A stretch of 64,000 nucleotides of DNA from Intestinibacter bartlettii (lineage in GTDB: Bacteria > Bacillota > Clostridia > Peptostreptococcales > Peptostreptococcaceae): assembly GCF_000154445.1 (NCBI RefSeq), contig NZ_DS499554.1. One strand, given 5' to 3'. Made by a program: the position numbers and the translations under genes. Below are positions 35,729 through 45,603 of this stretch, piece by piece. The notes under the pieces were generated by a model. The model was given only the letters and a program-made list of their open reading frames with translations, made no database searches and was not told where the DNA came from. Within the stretch, counting starts at the first letter, position 1. Each line of letters starts with the position of its first letter.

Positions 35729-37969
35729 ATGAGACAAATATATAATTTCAACACAAAATGGGGATTTTCTAAAGAAGCATTAGAAGCTCCAACTACAATG
35801 CCTGAAAGATGGAACTGGGTTAATATACCACACACTTGGAACAATATAGACGGACAAGATGGTGGAAATGACCTTTATAGAGGGACTGCTTTCTATGCAA
35901 AAGAACTTGAAAAAATGGATTTACCAAAGGCTGATAGATATTTCTTAGAAATACAAGGGGCAAATTCTTCTGCTATTTTATATGTTAATGGTAAAAAATT
36001 AGCTAACCATGATGGTGGATACTCAACTTGGAGAGTTGATATAACAGATGCATTAGAAGACAAAAACTTATTCGTATTTGAAGTAGACAATTCACAAAAC
36101 GATAGAGTTTACCCACAAAATGCGGACTTTACTTTCTATGGTGGTATATACAGAGATCTAAACATAATCGCAGTAAGTGAATCACACTTTGATTTAGAAT
36201 ACTACGGAACTCCTGGTATAAAAGTTACACCAGAGGTAGTAGGAAAAGATGCTAAAGTTGAAGTTGAGGTATTCGTTAAAAATGAAAAAGAAACTCAAAA
36301 ATTAGTATACACATTAAAAGATGCAGAAGGAAATGTTGTTGCAGAAAAAGAAACTCCAGCATCAGAAACAGTAGCATCTTTCGAAATAGAAAACGTACAT
36401 TTATGGCATGGTAAAAAAGACCCATATCTATACACTGCAGAAGTTTGTTTAAAATATGAAGAAGAAGTTTTAGACAACGTAAGTGCTAGATTTGGATGCC
36501 GTACTTTCGAAATACATCCAGAAAACGGATTTATATTAAATGGGGAAGAATATCCATTAAGGGGTGTATCTCGTCACCAAGATAGATGGGGAATAGGTAA
36601 TGAATTACTTAAAGAACATCATGATGAAGACATGGATTTAATATGTGAATTAGGAGCAACTACAATAAGACTTGCCCACTATCAACATGACCAATACTTC
36701 TATGATTTATGTGATGAAAGAGGTATGGTAGTATGGGCTGAAATACCATACATATCTACTCATATGCCAAATGGTAGAGAAAATACAATATCTCAAATGA
36801 AAGAATTAGTAGTTCAAAACTACAACCATCCATCAATAATTGTATGGGGATTATCAAACGAAATAACAATGCATGGTGATTCTGATGAAGATTTAAGAGA
36901 GAACCATGTAATATTAAATGACTTAGTTCACGAAATGGACAAAACTCGTTTAACAACTATGGCTTGTGTATCTATGTGTAGCATGGATGATCCATATGTT
37001 CAAATACCAGATACAGTTTCATATAACCATTACTTCGGATGGTATGGAGGAGATACTTCTCAAAATGGTCCTTGGTTTGATGAGTTCCATGCAAAATATC
37101 CAAACATACCAATAGGTTGTAGTGAATATGGTTGTGAAGCATTAAACTGGCATACTTCTGACCCACAACAAGGTGACTATACAGAAGAATATCAAGCATA
37201 CTACCATGAAGAATTAATCAAACAATTCTACACAAGAAAATATATGTGGGCTACACATGTATGGAATATGTTTGACTTCGGTGCAGACTCAAGAAATGAA
37301 GGTGGGGAAAATGGACAAAACCACAAAGGTTTAATAACATTTGACCGTAAATATAAAAAGGACTCATTCTACGCTTACAAAGCTTGGTTATCAGATGAGC
37401 CATTTGTACACATATGTGGAAAAAGATATGTTGATAGAGTAGAAGAAACTACAAAAGTAACTGTTTACTCAAACCAACCAGAGGTAGAATTATTTGCTAA
37501 TGGTGTAAGTTTAGGAAAACAAACTTGTCCAGAACACTTCTTCTACTTTGAAGTACCAAATACAGGAGAAACTACTTTAGTTGCTGTTGCTGGAGATTGC
37601 AAAGACGAAAGTTTCATAAGAAAAGTAGAAGTATTCAACGAAGAATATAGATTAAAAGAAAAAGGAGCAATATTAAACTGGTTCGATGTAACTGCACCAG
37701 AAGAATATTACTCTTTAAACAGCAAAATAGAAGATATAGTTAAATCTGAAGAAGGTGCTACAGTATTTAAAGAAGTTATGGTATCAGCTATGGGTAGTAT
37801 GATGGGCGGAAATTCTGAAAAGTTTGATATGGCGCCAATGATGAAAATGTTAGGAAGTTTCACTGTTCTTAGATTAACATCACTTCTTGGAGCAACAAAT
37901 GTAAATTTAACAAAAGAACAATTACTTGATATGAATGAAAAATTAAATGCAATTCCTGTAGTAGAATAA
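35729..37969 (+). CDS. Glycoside hydrolase family 2 (beta-galactosidase or beta-glucuronidase type)
   Basis: 746 aa, cytoplasmic (no signal peptide). Order: jelly-roll sugar-binding domain (about 1-175), Ig-like domain (about 180-275), TIM barrel (about 280-590) and a C-terminal part. Acid/base Glu378 is in GLSNE and nucleophile Glu466 in CSEYGCE. Asn531-His-Lys533-Gly is an NxKG motif, the residues that recognise the carboxylate in glucuronidases, but similar N-x-K-G runs also occur in beta-galactosidases, so the substrate is unsettled. A Met-rich C-terminal extension (about 660-746) is unusual. No sugar transporter is adjacent. Confidence 0.88.
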   Translation: MRQIYNFNTKWGFSKEALEAPTTMPERWNWVNIPHTWNNIDGQDGGNDLYRGTAFYAKELEKMDLPKADRYFLEIQGANSSAILYVNGKKLANHDGGYSTWRVDITDALEDKNLFVFEVDNSQNDRVYPQNADFTFYGGIYRDLNIIAVSESHFDLEYYGTPGIKVTPEVVGKDAKVEVEVFVKNEKETQKLVYTLKDAEGNVVAEKETPASETVASFEIENVHLWHGKKDPYLYTAEVCLKYEEEVLDNVSARFGCRTFEIHPENGFILNGEEYPLRGVSRHQDRWGIGNELLKEHHDEDMDLICELGATTIRLAHYQHDQYFYDLCDERGMVVWAEIPYISTHMPNGRENTISQMKELVVQNYNHPSIIVWGLSNEITMHGDSDEDLRENHVILNDLVHEMDKTRLTTMACVSMCSMDDPYVQIPDTVSYNHYFGWYGGDTSQNGPWFDEFHAKYPNIPIGCSEYGCEALNWHTSDPQQGDYTEEYQAYYHEELIKQFYTRKYMWATHVWNMFDFGADSRNEGGENGQNHKGLITFDRKYKKDSFYAYKAWLSDEPFVHICGKRYVDRVEETTKVTVYSNQPEVELFANGVSLGKQTCPEHFFYFEVPNTGETTLVAVAGDCKDESFIRKVEVFNEEYRLKEKGAILNWFDVTAPEEYYSLNSKIEDIVKSEEGATVFKEVMVSAMGSMMGGNSEKFDMAPMMKMLGSFTVLRLTSLLGATNVNLTKEQLLDMNEKLNAIPVVE

Positions 37970-37987
37970 TATAAAAAATAGGATAAT

Positions 37988-38017
37988 AAAAAGACGGTCT
38001 TTTAGATCGTCTTTTTA
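37988..38017 (+). terminator. Terminator after the GH2 gene
   Basis: AAAAGACG / CGTCTTTTT stem with an 11-nt loop and T tail. Confidence 0.85.
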
Positions 38018-38180
38018 TTATTTGTAAATAAATAAAAATTTAAAAGAATTATTTTCAAAAAAACATAAGGTTTTTCTAAAAGAACATAGAATATATTAAG
38101 TAAAAAAAATACAGATTAATGATATAATAAATTATCGTAATATTAATTAAGTTGGATTTAATAATTGAAAGGAGTGTACT

Positions 38181-39239
38181 ATGAAAAAATTATCAAAATT
38201 AATTGCTATATCTTTATGTATATTAATGATGACAGTATTATTTACAGGGTGTAGCAAAAAAGAACAAGAACAAATAAACTTTTTTAACTATGGTGAAAAC
38301 ATTGATGATGAAACAATAAAAGAATTTGAAAAAACATATAACATAAAAGTAAATATGGAGACTTTTGATGATATGGAGGCTATGTATCAAAAAATAAATA
38401 GTGGTGCTGGAAAATACGATGTCGTTTTAGTATCAGATGCATTAATGCCAAGAATGATTGAAAAAGGACTTGTACAAAAATTAAATAAAGACAATATACC
38501 AAATATATCTCAAATGGATAAACAATATCTAGATTTAGATATAGACCCAGGAAATCAATACTCAGTTCCGTACATGTTTGGAACAGTAGGTCTTATATAT
38601 AATAAAGATGTAGTGAAAGAAAAAGTAGATAGTTGGGACATATTATGGGATGAAAAATATAAAGACCAAATATTTATGTTCGATACATACAGAGATACAA
38701 TAGGAGTAGCATTAAAGAAATTAGGATATTCTTTAAACTCAACTAATAAAGATGAAATTAATGAAGCTAAAGAATTATTATTAAAACAAAGAAAATTAGT
38801 AAATCCAATATACGGGGTAGATAATGGAACTACAATGATACCTGCTGGCGAAACTAATATAAATATGATTTGGTCAGGTGAAGGTCTAAATCTTCAAGCT
38901 GAATATCCAAACTTAGTTTATGTTGTTCCAAAAGAGGGAGCAAACTTCTGGATTGATAGTTTATGTATAACTTCAAATGCTAAAAATGTAGATGGTGCTG
39001 AGAAATTTATAAATTTTGTAAGTGATAAAAAAAGTGCACTTAGAATAGCAGATGAAATAGGATATACAACACCAAATAAAGAAGCTAGATTAGAGCAACC
39101 AAAAGAAGTTCAAGACAATCCAAATGCATATATGACAAAAGAAATTATGAATAGATGCGAAATATACAAAGATTTCGATTTAAAAACTAAACAAATGTAT
39201 GATGATGCATGGACTGCTATAAAAGTAGATTCAGAATAA
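38181..39239 (+). CDS. Polyamine-type ABC transporter substrate-binding lipoprotein (PotD-like)
   Basis: 352 aa. A lipoprotein signal (MKKLSKLIAISLCILMMTVL then FTGC, Cys24) is followed by a class of periplasmic-binding fold resembling PotD/PotF: INFFNYGENIDDETIKEFEK, YDVVLVSDALMPRMI, YSVPYMFGTVGLIYNKD and MIWSGEGLNLQAE. It would capture spermidine, putrescine or a similar solute. No potABC permease or ATPase gene lies nearby, so it is an orphan binding protein here. AAAGGAGTG precedes the ATG; own terminator follows. Confidence 0.82.
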   Translation: MKKLSKLIAISLCILMMTVLFTGCSKKEQEQINFFNYGENIDDETIKEFEKTYNIKVNMETFDDMEAMYQKINSGAGKYDVVLVSDALMPRMIEKGLVQKLNKDNIPNISQMDKQYLDLDIDPGNQYSVPYMFGTVGLIYNKDVVKEKVDSWDILWDEKYKDQIFMFDTYRDTIGVALKKLGYSLNSTNKDEINEAKELLLKQRKLVNPIYGVDNGTTMIPAGETNINMIWSGEGLNLQAEYPNLVYVVPKEGANFWIDSLCITSNAKNVDGAEKFINFVSDKKSALRIADEIGYTTPNKEARLEQPKEVQDNPNAYMTKEIMNRCEIYKDFDLKTKQMYDDAWTAIKVDSE

Positions 39240-39273
39240 AAAAGTTCTACATGAAACAATAGGCAAAAATATA

Positions 39274-39316
39274 AAACAGTATTGATTATCTAAGCAGATT
39301 TTCAATACTGTTTTTT
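39274..39316. terminator. Bidirectional terminator
   Basis: AACAGTATTGA / TCAATACTGTT stem followed by TTTT, with an A-run on the other side; serves the lipoprotein gene and the convergent oxidoreductase. Confidence 0.82.
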
Positions 39317-39318
39317 AA

Positions 39319-40566
39319 TTAAATAACTTCTTCTTCAGTTATTTCTTGTAGATATTCATCCATAGATTCACTAACTATTTTAGCTGAATTTACAGCTTGA
39401 ATTACTGTACTAGCCCCAAGAACAACGTCCCCACATGCAAATACACCTTCTTTAGTAGTGTGACCTTTTTCGTCAGTTTCGATATGACCACGTTTAGTTG
39501 TATCAACACCTTTATTGTTTACAACAATAGTATTTTTAGGTGCTTGACTAACCGCAATTAATATAGAATCACATTCAAATAAGTATTCACTATCTGGAAT
39601 CATACCAACTGTACTTTTTACGTCGACTTCCTTTTTCTCGGTACGAGCAAGTATTATACCATCATCTACTATTTCAACTGGAGCCTCAAATGTTTTAAAT
39701 AAAACACCTTCTTCTATAGCTTCAGAAATTTCATGTTTAGTTGCTGTCATATCTTCAAAATCACGTCTATAAGCAACATAAACTTCTTCGGCACCGTTTC
39801 TTTTTGCAGTTCTAGCAGCATCCATAGCGACATTTCCTGCTCCAATAACGACAACTTTTTTTCCTAAAGAGTAGTATTTAGGACTTTTTAAATAATCTAT
39901 TGCATAATGAGAATGTCCAAAAGTTTCGCCTTTTATATCTAATCTTTTGGGATTCCATACGCCTGTACCTATGAATATAGATTTATATCCATCTTTGAAT
40001 AATTTATTTAAGGTTATTACCGGACCTACTATTGAATTTATTTTTATTTTTACACCAAGATCTAAAAGGCGACTAACTAATAAATCTATTAATTCTCTAG
40101 ATAATCTAAAATCAGGTATACCATAAGTTAAAACACCACCGATTTTTTCATTTTTTTCAAATATCGTTACGTCATATCCTTTTTTAGCAAGTTCAAAAGC
40201 AACTGTAAGCCCTGCAGGACCAGAACCTATTACAGCAACTTTTATACCATTACTTTCTGGTTTTATAAATTTAGTGTTTTTTAGATACTCTGTTGAAATT
40301 TCTTGTTCGATTGAATGGAAATGAACAGGTTCTTTTTTTATTCCTCTTATACAATTCCCCCTACATTGTTTTTCATGTGGACATACTATCGCACAAATTA
40401 CAGATAGAGGATTGTTATTAAATAAAATTTCTCCTGCCTTTTCAATTTCACCGTTTTTATAGAGTTGAATTACTTGAGGAATAGGTGTATTTATAGGACA
40501 GTTTTTTTGACATCTGGCTTTCTTACAAAGCATACAATTTTCAGCTTCTTGTAAATTATTTATCAC
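39319..40566 (-). CDS. FAD-dependent NAD(P)H oxidoreductase, glutamate synthase beta-subunit (GltD)-like
   Basis: 415 aa. The N-terminal part binds Fe-S clusters (CMLCKKARCQKNCP, CAIVCPHEKQCRGNC), followed by two dinucleotide folds: VAVIGSGPAGLTVAFELAKKG for FAD and VVVIGAGNVAMDAART for NADPH, and the C-terminal FACGDVVLGASTVIQAV. This layout is shared by GltD, PreT/PreA partners and NfnB-like flavoproteins; no large glutamate synthase subunit is adjacent, so the electron partner is unknown. GTG start, AAGGAGG 6 nt upstream. Confidence 0.85.
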   Translation of the reverse strand: MINNLQEAENCMLCKKARCQKNCPINTPIPQVIQLYKNGEIEKAGEILFNNNPLSVICAIVCPHEKQCRGNCIRGIKKEPVHFHSIEQEISTEYLKNTKFIKPESNGIKVAVIGSGPAGLTVAFELAKKGYDVTIFEKNEKIGGVLTYGIPDFRLSRELIDLLVSRLLDLGVKIKINSIVGPVITLNKLFKDGYKSIFIGTGVWNPKRLDIKGETFGHSHYAIDYLKSPKYYSLGKKVVVIGAGNVAMDAARTAKRNGAEEVYVAYRRDFEDMTATKHEISEAIEEGVLFKTFEAPVEIVDDGIILARTEKKEVDVKSTVGMIPDSEYLFECDSILIAVSQAPKNTIVVNNKGVDTTKRGHIETDEKGHTTKEGVFACGDVVLGASTVIQAVNSAKIVSESMDEYLQEITEEEVI

Positions 40567-40588
40567 AGTAAACCTCCTTATTTCCGAT

Positions 40589-40629
40589 TATAATATTAAT
40601 ATTATAGCAGAAATATACTGTGGAATGTA
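40589..40629 (-). promoter_or_regulatory. Promoter with palindrome upstream of the GltD-like gene
   Basis: On the minus strand TACATT (40624-40629), 17 bp, TGC-TATAAT (40601-40606) is an extended -10 sigma-A promoter. The -10 is part of an 18-bp perfect palindrome (40589-40606, TATAATATT/AATATTATA), a possible repressor site or simply A/T symmetry. Confidence 0.55.
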
Positions 40630-40711
40630 TACAAAATGTTTTGATAGACAAATAAATAAAAAATAAAAGAATAAGTTGAAAAAAATACTAAATTGTATAA
40701 TATTTTAAATT

Positions 40712-40749
40712 AAAAGACGTTATAACATTAAATTTATAACGCCTTTTAA
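40712..40749 (-). terminator. Terminator after selO
   Basis: CGTTATAA / TTATAACG stem, extended by AAAAG/CTTTT with one mismatch; the U-tract is on the minus strand. Confidence 0.6.
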
Positions 40750-40760
40750 ATCAAAATATA

Positions 40761-42260
40761 TTAAGTTCCACAATAAGTTTTATAATCACATTGGGATTTT
40801 GGAGCTGGTTTTGAATATTCTTTTTGGAAATCAGAATGCTCAAAAGGATTAGCTAGAGCTTTTAGAAGATTATTCATTACAGAAAAATCACCATTTTCGG
40901 CAGCTGCTAAAGCCTCTTCAACTCTATGATTTCGAGGTATAACTGCAGGATTGGAATTTTTCATCAAATTAAAAACTTCTTCTTTTGATTTACCTTGAGA
41001 TTTAATTCTATCTTGATATTTTTTATACCAAACAGAAAATTCATCTGTCACAAACATTCTACTTTTAGGAAAATCTTTAAAAGTTAATGCTAAAAAAGTA
41101 TTTGTATAATCTTCTTTATATTTTTTCATCATATCTAATAACCCATTTAATAAAGATTCATCGTTTGAATCAGGTTCGAATATACCGATTTTTGAACACA
41201 TTCCTAAAATGAGATTAGATATGGCCAAATCCGTAAATTTAGCTAAACAATCTTGTGCAATATCAATTGCCTTGTCTTCATCATCACTTATTAGAGGGAG
41301 TAGTGTTTCTGCAAATCTACATAGATTCCAACTAACCATAGCTACTTGATTTTGATAAGAGTATCTTCCTTCAGTATCTATAGAACTAAAAACTGTTTTT
41401 GGATCATAAGTATCCATAAAAGCACAAGGACCATAGTCAATTGTTTCACCACAAATACTCATATTGTCTGTATTTAAAACACCATGTATAAAACCAACAC
41501 ATTGCCATTTTGCAACTAATGATGCTTGTAGTTTTATCACTTCTTCTAAAAGAGAAACGTACTTATTTTGCTCATCAGATATAAAAGGAAAATGTCTTTT
41601 TATTGTATAATCGGCAAGTTGTTTTAATTTATCTTTATCAAGAAAATATGATGCAAACTCAAAAGTTCCAAAGCGGATATGACTAGATGCGACTCTTGTT
41701 AATATAGCACCTTGCTTAATTTCATCTCGATATACATCTTCACCAGTTGAAATAACAGAGAGACTTCTTGTAGTTGGAATTTTTAATCCATGCATTGCCT
41801 CGCTTATTATATATTCTCTCAACATTGGGCCGAGAACAGCACGACCATCGCCACCTCGAGAAAAAGGAGTTCTACCAGAACCTTTAAGCTGTATATCAAA
41901 TCTTTGATTAGAAGGTGTAATTTGTTCTCCAATAAGCAAAGCACGACCATCACCTAGCATTGTAAAATGTCCGAATTGATGACCTGCATAAGCTTGAGAT
42001 ATATATACCCCATCGTCAGCTTTTGTATTTCCAGAAAGAATAGAAATTCCTTTAGGTGATTTAAGAAATTCTAAACTTAATCCAAGAGATGATGCTAAGT
42101 TATTATTTAAAATAACAAGTTTTGGTGATTTTACAGGTTTCAAATTTACATGGCTGTAAAATTCTTTTGGCAAATTTATATATGAATTGTCAAAATTAAA
42201 TCCAGTTTGAATATTTTTATCTATCATAAATCCAGCAGAGTAATTACAAAAATCACTCAT
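40761..42260 (-). CDS. selO: SelO/YdiU protein adenylyltransferase
   Basis: 499 aa pseudokinase-fold enzyme that transfers AMP to proteins. Visible motifs: AYAGHQFGHFTMLGDGRA, LKGSGRTPFSRGGDGRAVL, GFIHGVLNTDNMSICGETID with YGPCAF, and NPAVIPRNHRVEEAL. The C-terminus ends CDYKTYCGT, the Cys-containing version of the site that holds selenocysteine in some homologues. The ATG is only 2 nt after AAGGAGG; no better in-frame start is visible nearby. Redox-linked roles are known for the family. Confidence 0.92.
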   Translation of the reverse strand: MSDFCNYSAGFMIDKNIQTGFNFDNSYINLPKEFYSHVNLKPVKSPKLVILNNNLASSLGLSLEFLKSPKGISILSGNTKADDGVYISQAYAGHQFGHFTMLGDGRALLIGEQITPSNQRFDIQLKGSGRTPFSRGGDGRAVLGPMLREYIISEAMHGLKIPTTRSLSVISTGEDVYRDEIKQGAILTRVASSHIRFGTFEFASYFLDKDKLKQLADYTIKRHFPFISDEQNKYVSLLEEVIKLQASLVAKWQCVGFIHGVLNTDNMSICGETIDYGPCAFMDTYDPKTVFSSIDTEGRYSYQNQVAMVSWNLCRFAETLLPLISDDEDKAIDIAQDCLAKFTDLAISNLILGMCSKIGIFEPDSNDESLLNGLLDMMKKYKEDYTNTFLALTFKDFPKSRMFVTDEFSVWYKKYQDRIKSQGKSKEEVFNLMKNSNPAVIPRNHRVEEALAAAENGDFSVMNNLLKALANPFEHSDFQKEYSKPAPKSQCDYKTYCGT

Positions 42261-42457
42261 AACCTCCTTTCATGATTAAATCCTTTTTAATAATATACCC
42301 ATAAATCTAAGATAATAAATTTCTTTAAAGATATAAATTTTTATTAAATATAAAAAGTGTAAGGTGCAAAATATGTTTTAATTAGTTGTTTTATTAATTA
42401 AATATATAATTTATTTAAAAAAATATATAAATTAGAGTAAATAATACATATATCGAA

Positions 42458-42486
42458 TTGTGAGAATTTTTAGATTATGCTATAAT
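42458..42486 (+). promoter_or_regulatory. Sigma-A promoter of the permease-amidohydrolase unit
   Basis: TTGTGA (42458-42463), 17 bp, TATAAT (42481-42486), 46 bp before the permease start. The remainder of the 42261-42532 gap holds no gene. Confidence 0.7.
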
Positions 42487-42532
42487 TTGGTAGGGGATTG
42501 ATAAATAATAATAAAGAAAGGAAAAATAGGGG

Positions 42533-43921
42533 ATGAATAATCAAAAACATGTACAAGAATTATCATCTGAAAGAACTGAGTTCAAAAGAGAAATCGGTGT
42601 TTTCGGAGGAGTAAGTATTATCGGCGGAATCATGATAGGTTCAGGTATATTCTATCTTGGTTCTTACGTATTACAAAGAACTAATTATAATTATGGCCTA
42701 GCAATTTTAGCTTGGGTTCTAGGAGGAATAATATCTCTATTCGGTGGATTATGTTATGCAGAATTAGGAGCAGCTATGCCTAAAGCAGGTGGTAGAATGG
42801 TATACCTAACAGAAGCATATCATCCATGTGTAGGATTCTTAGCAGGATTCTCAGACTGGTTAATAGGAGGACCAGGTTCAGTAGCAGCTCTGGCTATAGC
42901 ACTTCCAACTGCTCTTAAATCTTTTGTGGAACTTAATAATACAGGAATAAAAGTATTTGCAATCGTATTAATTATAGGATTAACTATTTATAATTGTTAT
43001 GGTGTAAAATTATCATCAATTCTACAAAATATTTCTATGGTAGCAAAATTAGTACCAATCTTATTAATATTAGGTGGAGCATTATTCTGTGGAAAAATTA
43101 CTCCAGATTTAAGTATGGGAAATGAAATAGCATCTCATGGTACTGCAGGAACTATATCAATGCTTGCATTTGCAATTGTAGCATCATTGTGGGCTTATGA
43201 AGGATGGACTAATTTAAATACAGTAACAGAAGAAATTAAAAATCCTAAAAGAGATTTACCATTAGCATTAATAATAGGTATAGGTGGAATAACAGTACTT
43301 TATGCATTATTTAACTATGCTATATACAGGGTTTTACCTTATGAAACAGTAGTAGAAATGATAAAATCAGAAAACTACTATTTAGGAACAGAAGTTGCTA
43401 AATTAATATTTGGTAATGCAGGTGGTATGTTAGTTACTGCAGCGATGGTAATAGCTATATTTGGTTCAGTAAATGGACTAGTATTAGCTCAACCTCGTAT
43501 GTATTATGCAATGTCTAAAGAAGGTCACTTCTTTAAATCATTTGGGAAATTACATCCTAAATATAAAGTTCCTACAACTGCATTAATAGTTCAAGCAATA
43601 ATATCTATAATCTTAGTATTAATGAGAGATTTAGACCAATTAACTAACTTAGTTGTTTTCCAAACAATGTTATTTAACTTCTTGGTTGTTTTAGCTGTAC
43701 CAATACTTCGTAAAAAAATGCCTGAAATAGAAAGAACATATAAAGTTTGGTTCTATCCAGTAAGTGTAATAATTACAGCGCTTATTTTCTTGGGATTAGT
43801 TATAAGTACATTCTTTGATGATCCAGTAAGTGCAGTAACTGGATTTATAGTTCCTGCTATAGGGGTTGTATTCTATTTATATTTTGATAAAAAGAATAAA
43901 AAAGAAGAACGTACAGCATAA
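42533..43921 (+). CDS. APC-superfamily amino acid permease
   Basis: 462 aa with twelve predicted membrane helices and the LAT/APC signature GGVSIIGGIMIGSGIFYLGS in helix 1, YAELGAAMPKAGG in helix 2 and LWAYEGWTNLNTVTEEIKNPKRDLP. The family moves amino acids by exchange or proton symport; the substrate is not evident. It is followed by an amidohydrolase gene 48 nt downstream with no terminator between, so the two probably form one transcript. Confidence 0.88.
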   Translation: MNNQKHVQELSSERTEFKREIGVFGGVSIIGGIMIGSGIFYLGSYVLQRTNYNYGLAILAWVLGGIISLFGGLCYAELGAAMPKAGGRMVYLTEAYHPCVGFLAGFSDWLIGGPGSVAALAIALPTALKSFVELNNTGIKVFAIVLIIGLTIYNCYGVKLSSILQNISMVAKLVPILLILGGALFCGKITPDLSMGNEIASHGTAGTISMLAFAIVASLWAYEGWTNLNTVTEEIKNPKRDLPLALIIGIGGITVLYALFNYAIYRVLPYETVVEMIKSENYYLGTEVAKLIFGNAGGMLVTAAMVIAIFGSVNGLVLAQPRMYYAMSKEGHFFKSFGKLHPKYKVPTTALIVQAIISIILVLMRDLDQLTNLVVFQTMLFNFLVVLAVPILRKKMPEIERTYKVWFYPVSVIITALIFLGLVISTFFDDPVSAVTGFIVPAIGVVFYLYFDKKNKKEERTA

Positions 43922-43969
43922 TATTATAATTTCGAATTATATTAGATGAAATTATGGGGGAAAATTAAA

Positions 43970-45589
43970 ATGAAAATAGCTTTATATAATGCAAAAGTTT
44001 ATGTAGAAAGAGAAAAATTTGTAGAAGCTGTTTTAGTCGAAGATAGAAAAATCAAAGCTATTGGAACTAATGAAGAAATTTTAGCGACTACAGATATTGA
44101 TGAAAAAATAGATTGTGAAGGAAAAACTGTAATACCAGGATTAAACGATTCACATATGCACATATTTAACTTTGGTGAAAGAATGTGCCAAGTTAAAATA
44201 GGAGATTGCGAAAGCATCGACGAAATGATAGATAGATGTAAAAAATATGTTGAAGAAAACCCGGACAGAGTAAAACACGGTTTATATGCTCAAGGATGGA
44301 ATCAAGATTATTTTACAGATAGCGACAGAATACCAACTAGATTTGATTTAGATAAAATATCTACTGAAATACCTGTAGTTCTTGAAAGAATTTGTGGTCA
44401 TATATTAACTACAAATACAAAAACTATAGAACTTTTAGGTATAGATGGAAATTCACCACAATATCCAGGTGGCACATTTGAAATAGGTGAAGATGGATAT
44501 CCAAATGGAATTTTTGCTGAAAATGCTTGTAACTATGCTAAAAATGTAATTCCAAAAGCAGATATTAAACAAAGAAAGAAAATGTTCATAGAAGCAAGTG
44601 AATACGCTGCACAACATGGTATAACTACTGTTCAAAGTAATGACTTAGGAACAATAGTATTCGATTATCCAACATATTTCAAATTCTTCAAAGATATATA
44701 TAATTCAGGAGAAGGAATTATTCGTTACAGACATCAAATATCTTTTGAAACAGTAGAAGAATTCAAAGATTATATCGAAAATGGAGAATTTAAAAATGGA
44801 AAATATGATGAAGATTCTCTAATCCAACTTGGACCACTAAAATTATTCAAAGACGGAAGTTTAGGTGCAAGAACTGCCCTTGTCAGAGGCGGATATAAAG
44901 ATGATCCAACAAATAACGGAATTGAATGGATGAGTGAAGAAGTTATGGATGAATTCTGCAAAGTGGCAAGTGATGCAGGAATCCAAGTTGCAACTCATGT
45001 TATAGGTGATGGTGCTATTGAAAAAACTATAGATAGCTATGAAAAAACATTTGGAGAAGAAGGCAATAAATTAAGACATACATTAGTTCATTGTCAAATA
45101 ACAGATAAGGCTTTATTAGAAAGAATTGCGAAATTAGGAATAGTTGTAAGTTACCAACCGATATTCCTTGACTACGATATGCACATAGTTGAAAAAAGAT
45201 GTGGTAAAGAATTAGCTTCTACTTCTTACGCATTCAAAACTTTAGGAGATTTAGGTGCAAAAATTGCTTATGGAACAGATTGTCCAGTTGAAGACTGTAA
45301 TCCATTCCCGAACATATACAGTGCAGTAACTCGTAAAGATTCAAAAGGATTCCCAGAAGGTGGATTCTATCCAGAAGAATGTGTAGATGTTTATACAGCA
45401 ATAGATGCATATACTGAAGGTAGTGCATATATGGAATTTATGGAAGGTAAAAAAGGTAGAATTAAACCTGGTCAACTTGCTGATATAGTAGTTCTTGATA
45501 AAGATATATTTACTTGTGACCCTATGGAAATAAGAGATATACTACCTGTTATGACTATGATTGATGGTAAGATTGTTTATAAAAAATAA
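43970..45589 (+). CDS. Amidohydrolase, YtcJ-like (amidohydrolase family 3)
   Basis: 539 aa metal-dependent hydrolase: KVYVEREKFVEAVLVEDRKI, the beta-strand 1 motif GLNDSHMHIF (HxH metal site), GWNQDYFTDSDRIPTR typical of YtcJ, LKLFKDGSLGARTAL (metal-bridging Lys region), ATHVIGDGAIE, and YGTDCPVEDCNPF. It would hydrolyse an amide or cyclic amide. ATG 43970 is 8 nt after GGGGG. Downstream of an APC permease, suggesting import and cleavage of the same compound (inference). Confidence 0.85.
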   Translation: MKIALYNAKVYVEREKFVEAVLVEDRKIKAIGTNEEILATTDIDEKIDCEGKTVIPGLNDSHMHIFNFGERMCQVKIGDCESIDEMIDRCKKYVEENPDRVKHGLYAQGWNQDYFTDSDRIPTRFDLDKISTEIPVVLERICGHILTTNTKTIELLGIDGNSPQYPGGTFEIGEDGYPNGIFAENACNYAKNVIPKADIKQRKKMFIEASEYAAQHGITTVQSNDLGTIVFDYPTYFKFFKDIYNSGEGIIRYRHQISFETVEEFKDYIENGEFKNGKYDEDSLIQLGPLKLFKDGSLGARTALVRGGYKDDPTNNGIEWMSEEVMDEFCKVASDAGIQVATHVIGDGAIEKTIDSYEKTFGEEGNKLRHTLVHCQITDKALLERIAKLGIVVSYQPIFLDYDMHIVEKRCGKELASTSYAFKTLGDLGAKIAYGTDCPVEDCNPFPNIYSAVTRKDSKGFPEGGFYPEECVDVYTAIDAYTEGSAYMEFMEGKKGRIKPGQLADIVVLDKDIFTCDPMEIRDILPVMTMIDGKIVYKK

Positions 45590-45603
45590 TATAGATTAAA
45601 TAT

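Noticed and set aside
39244..39262. Second parS-like or ECF-like site (TGAAACA near 39250)
   Set aside because: The parS left half fails at several positions, and 16 bp downstream the -10 reads AACAGT, not C/AGTTTA.
40761..40790. Selenocysteine in SelO
   Set aside because: The C-terminal site is encoded as Cys (CDYKTYCGT); no in-frame TGA is needed.
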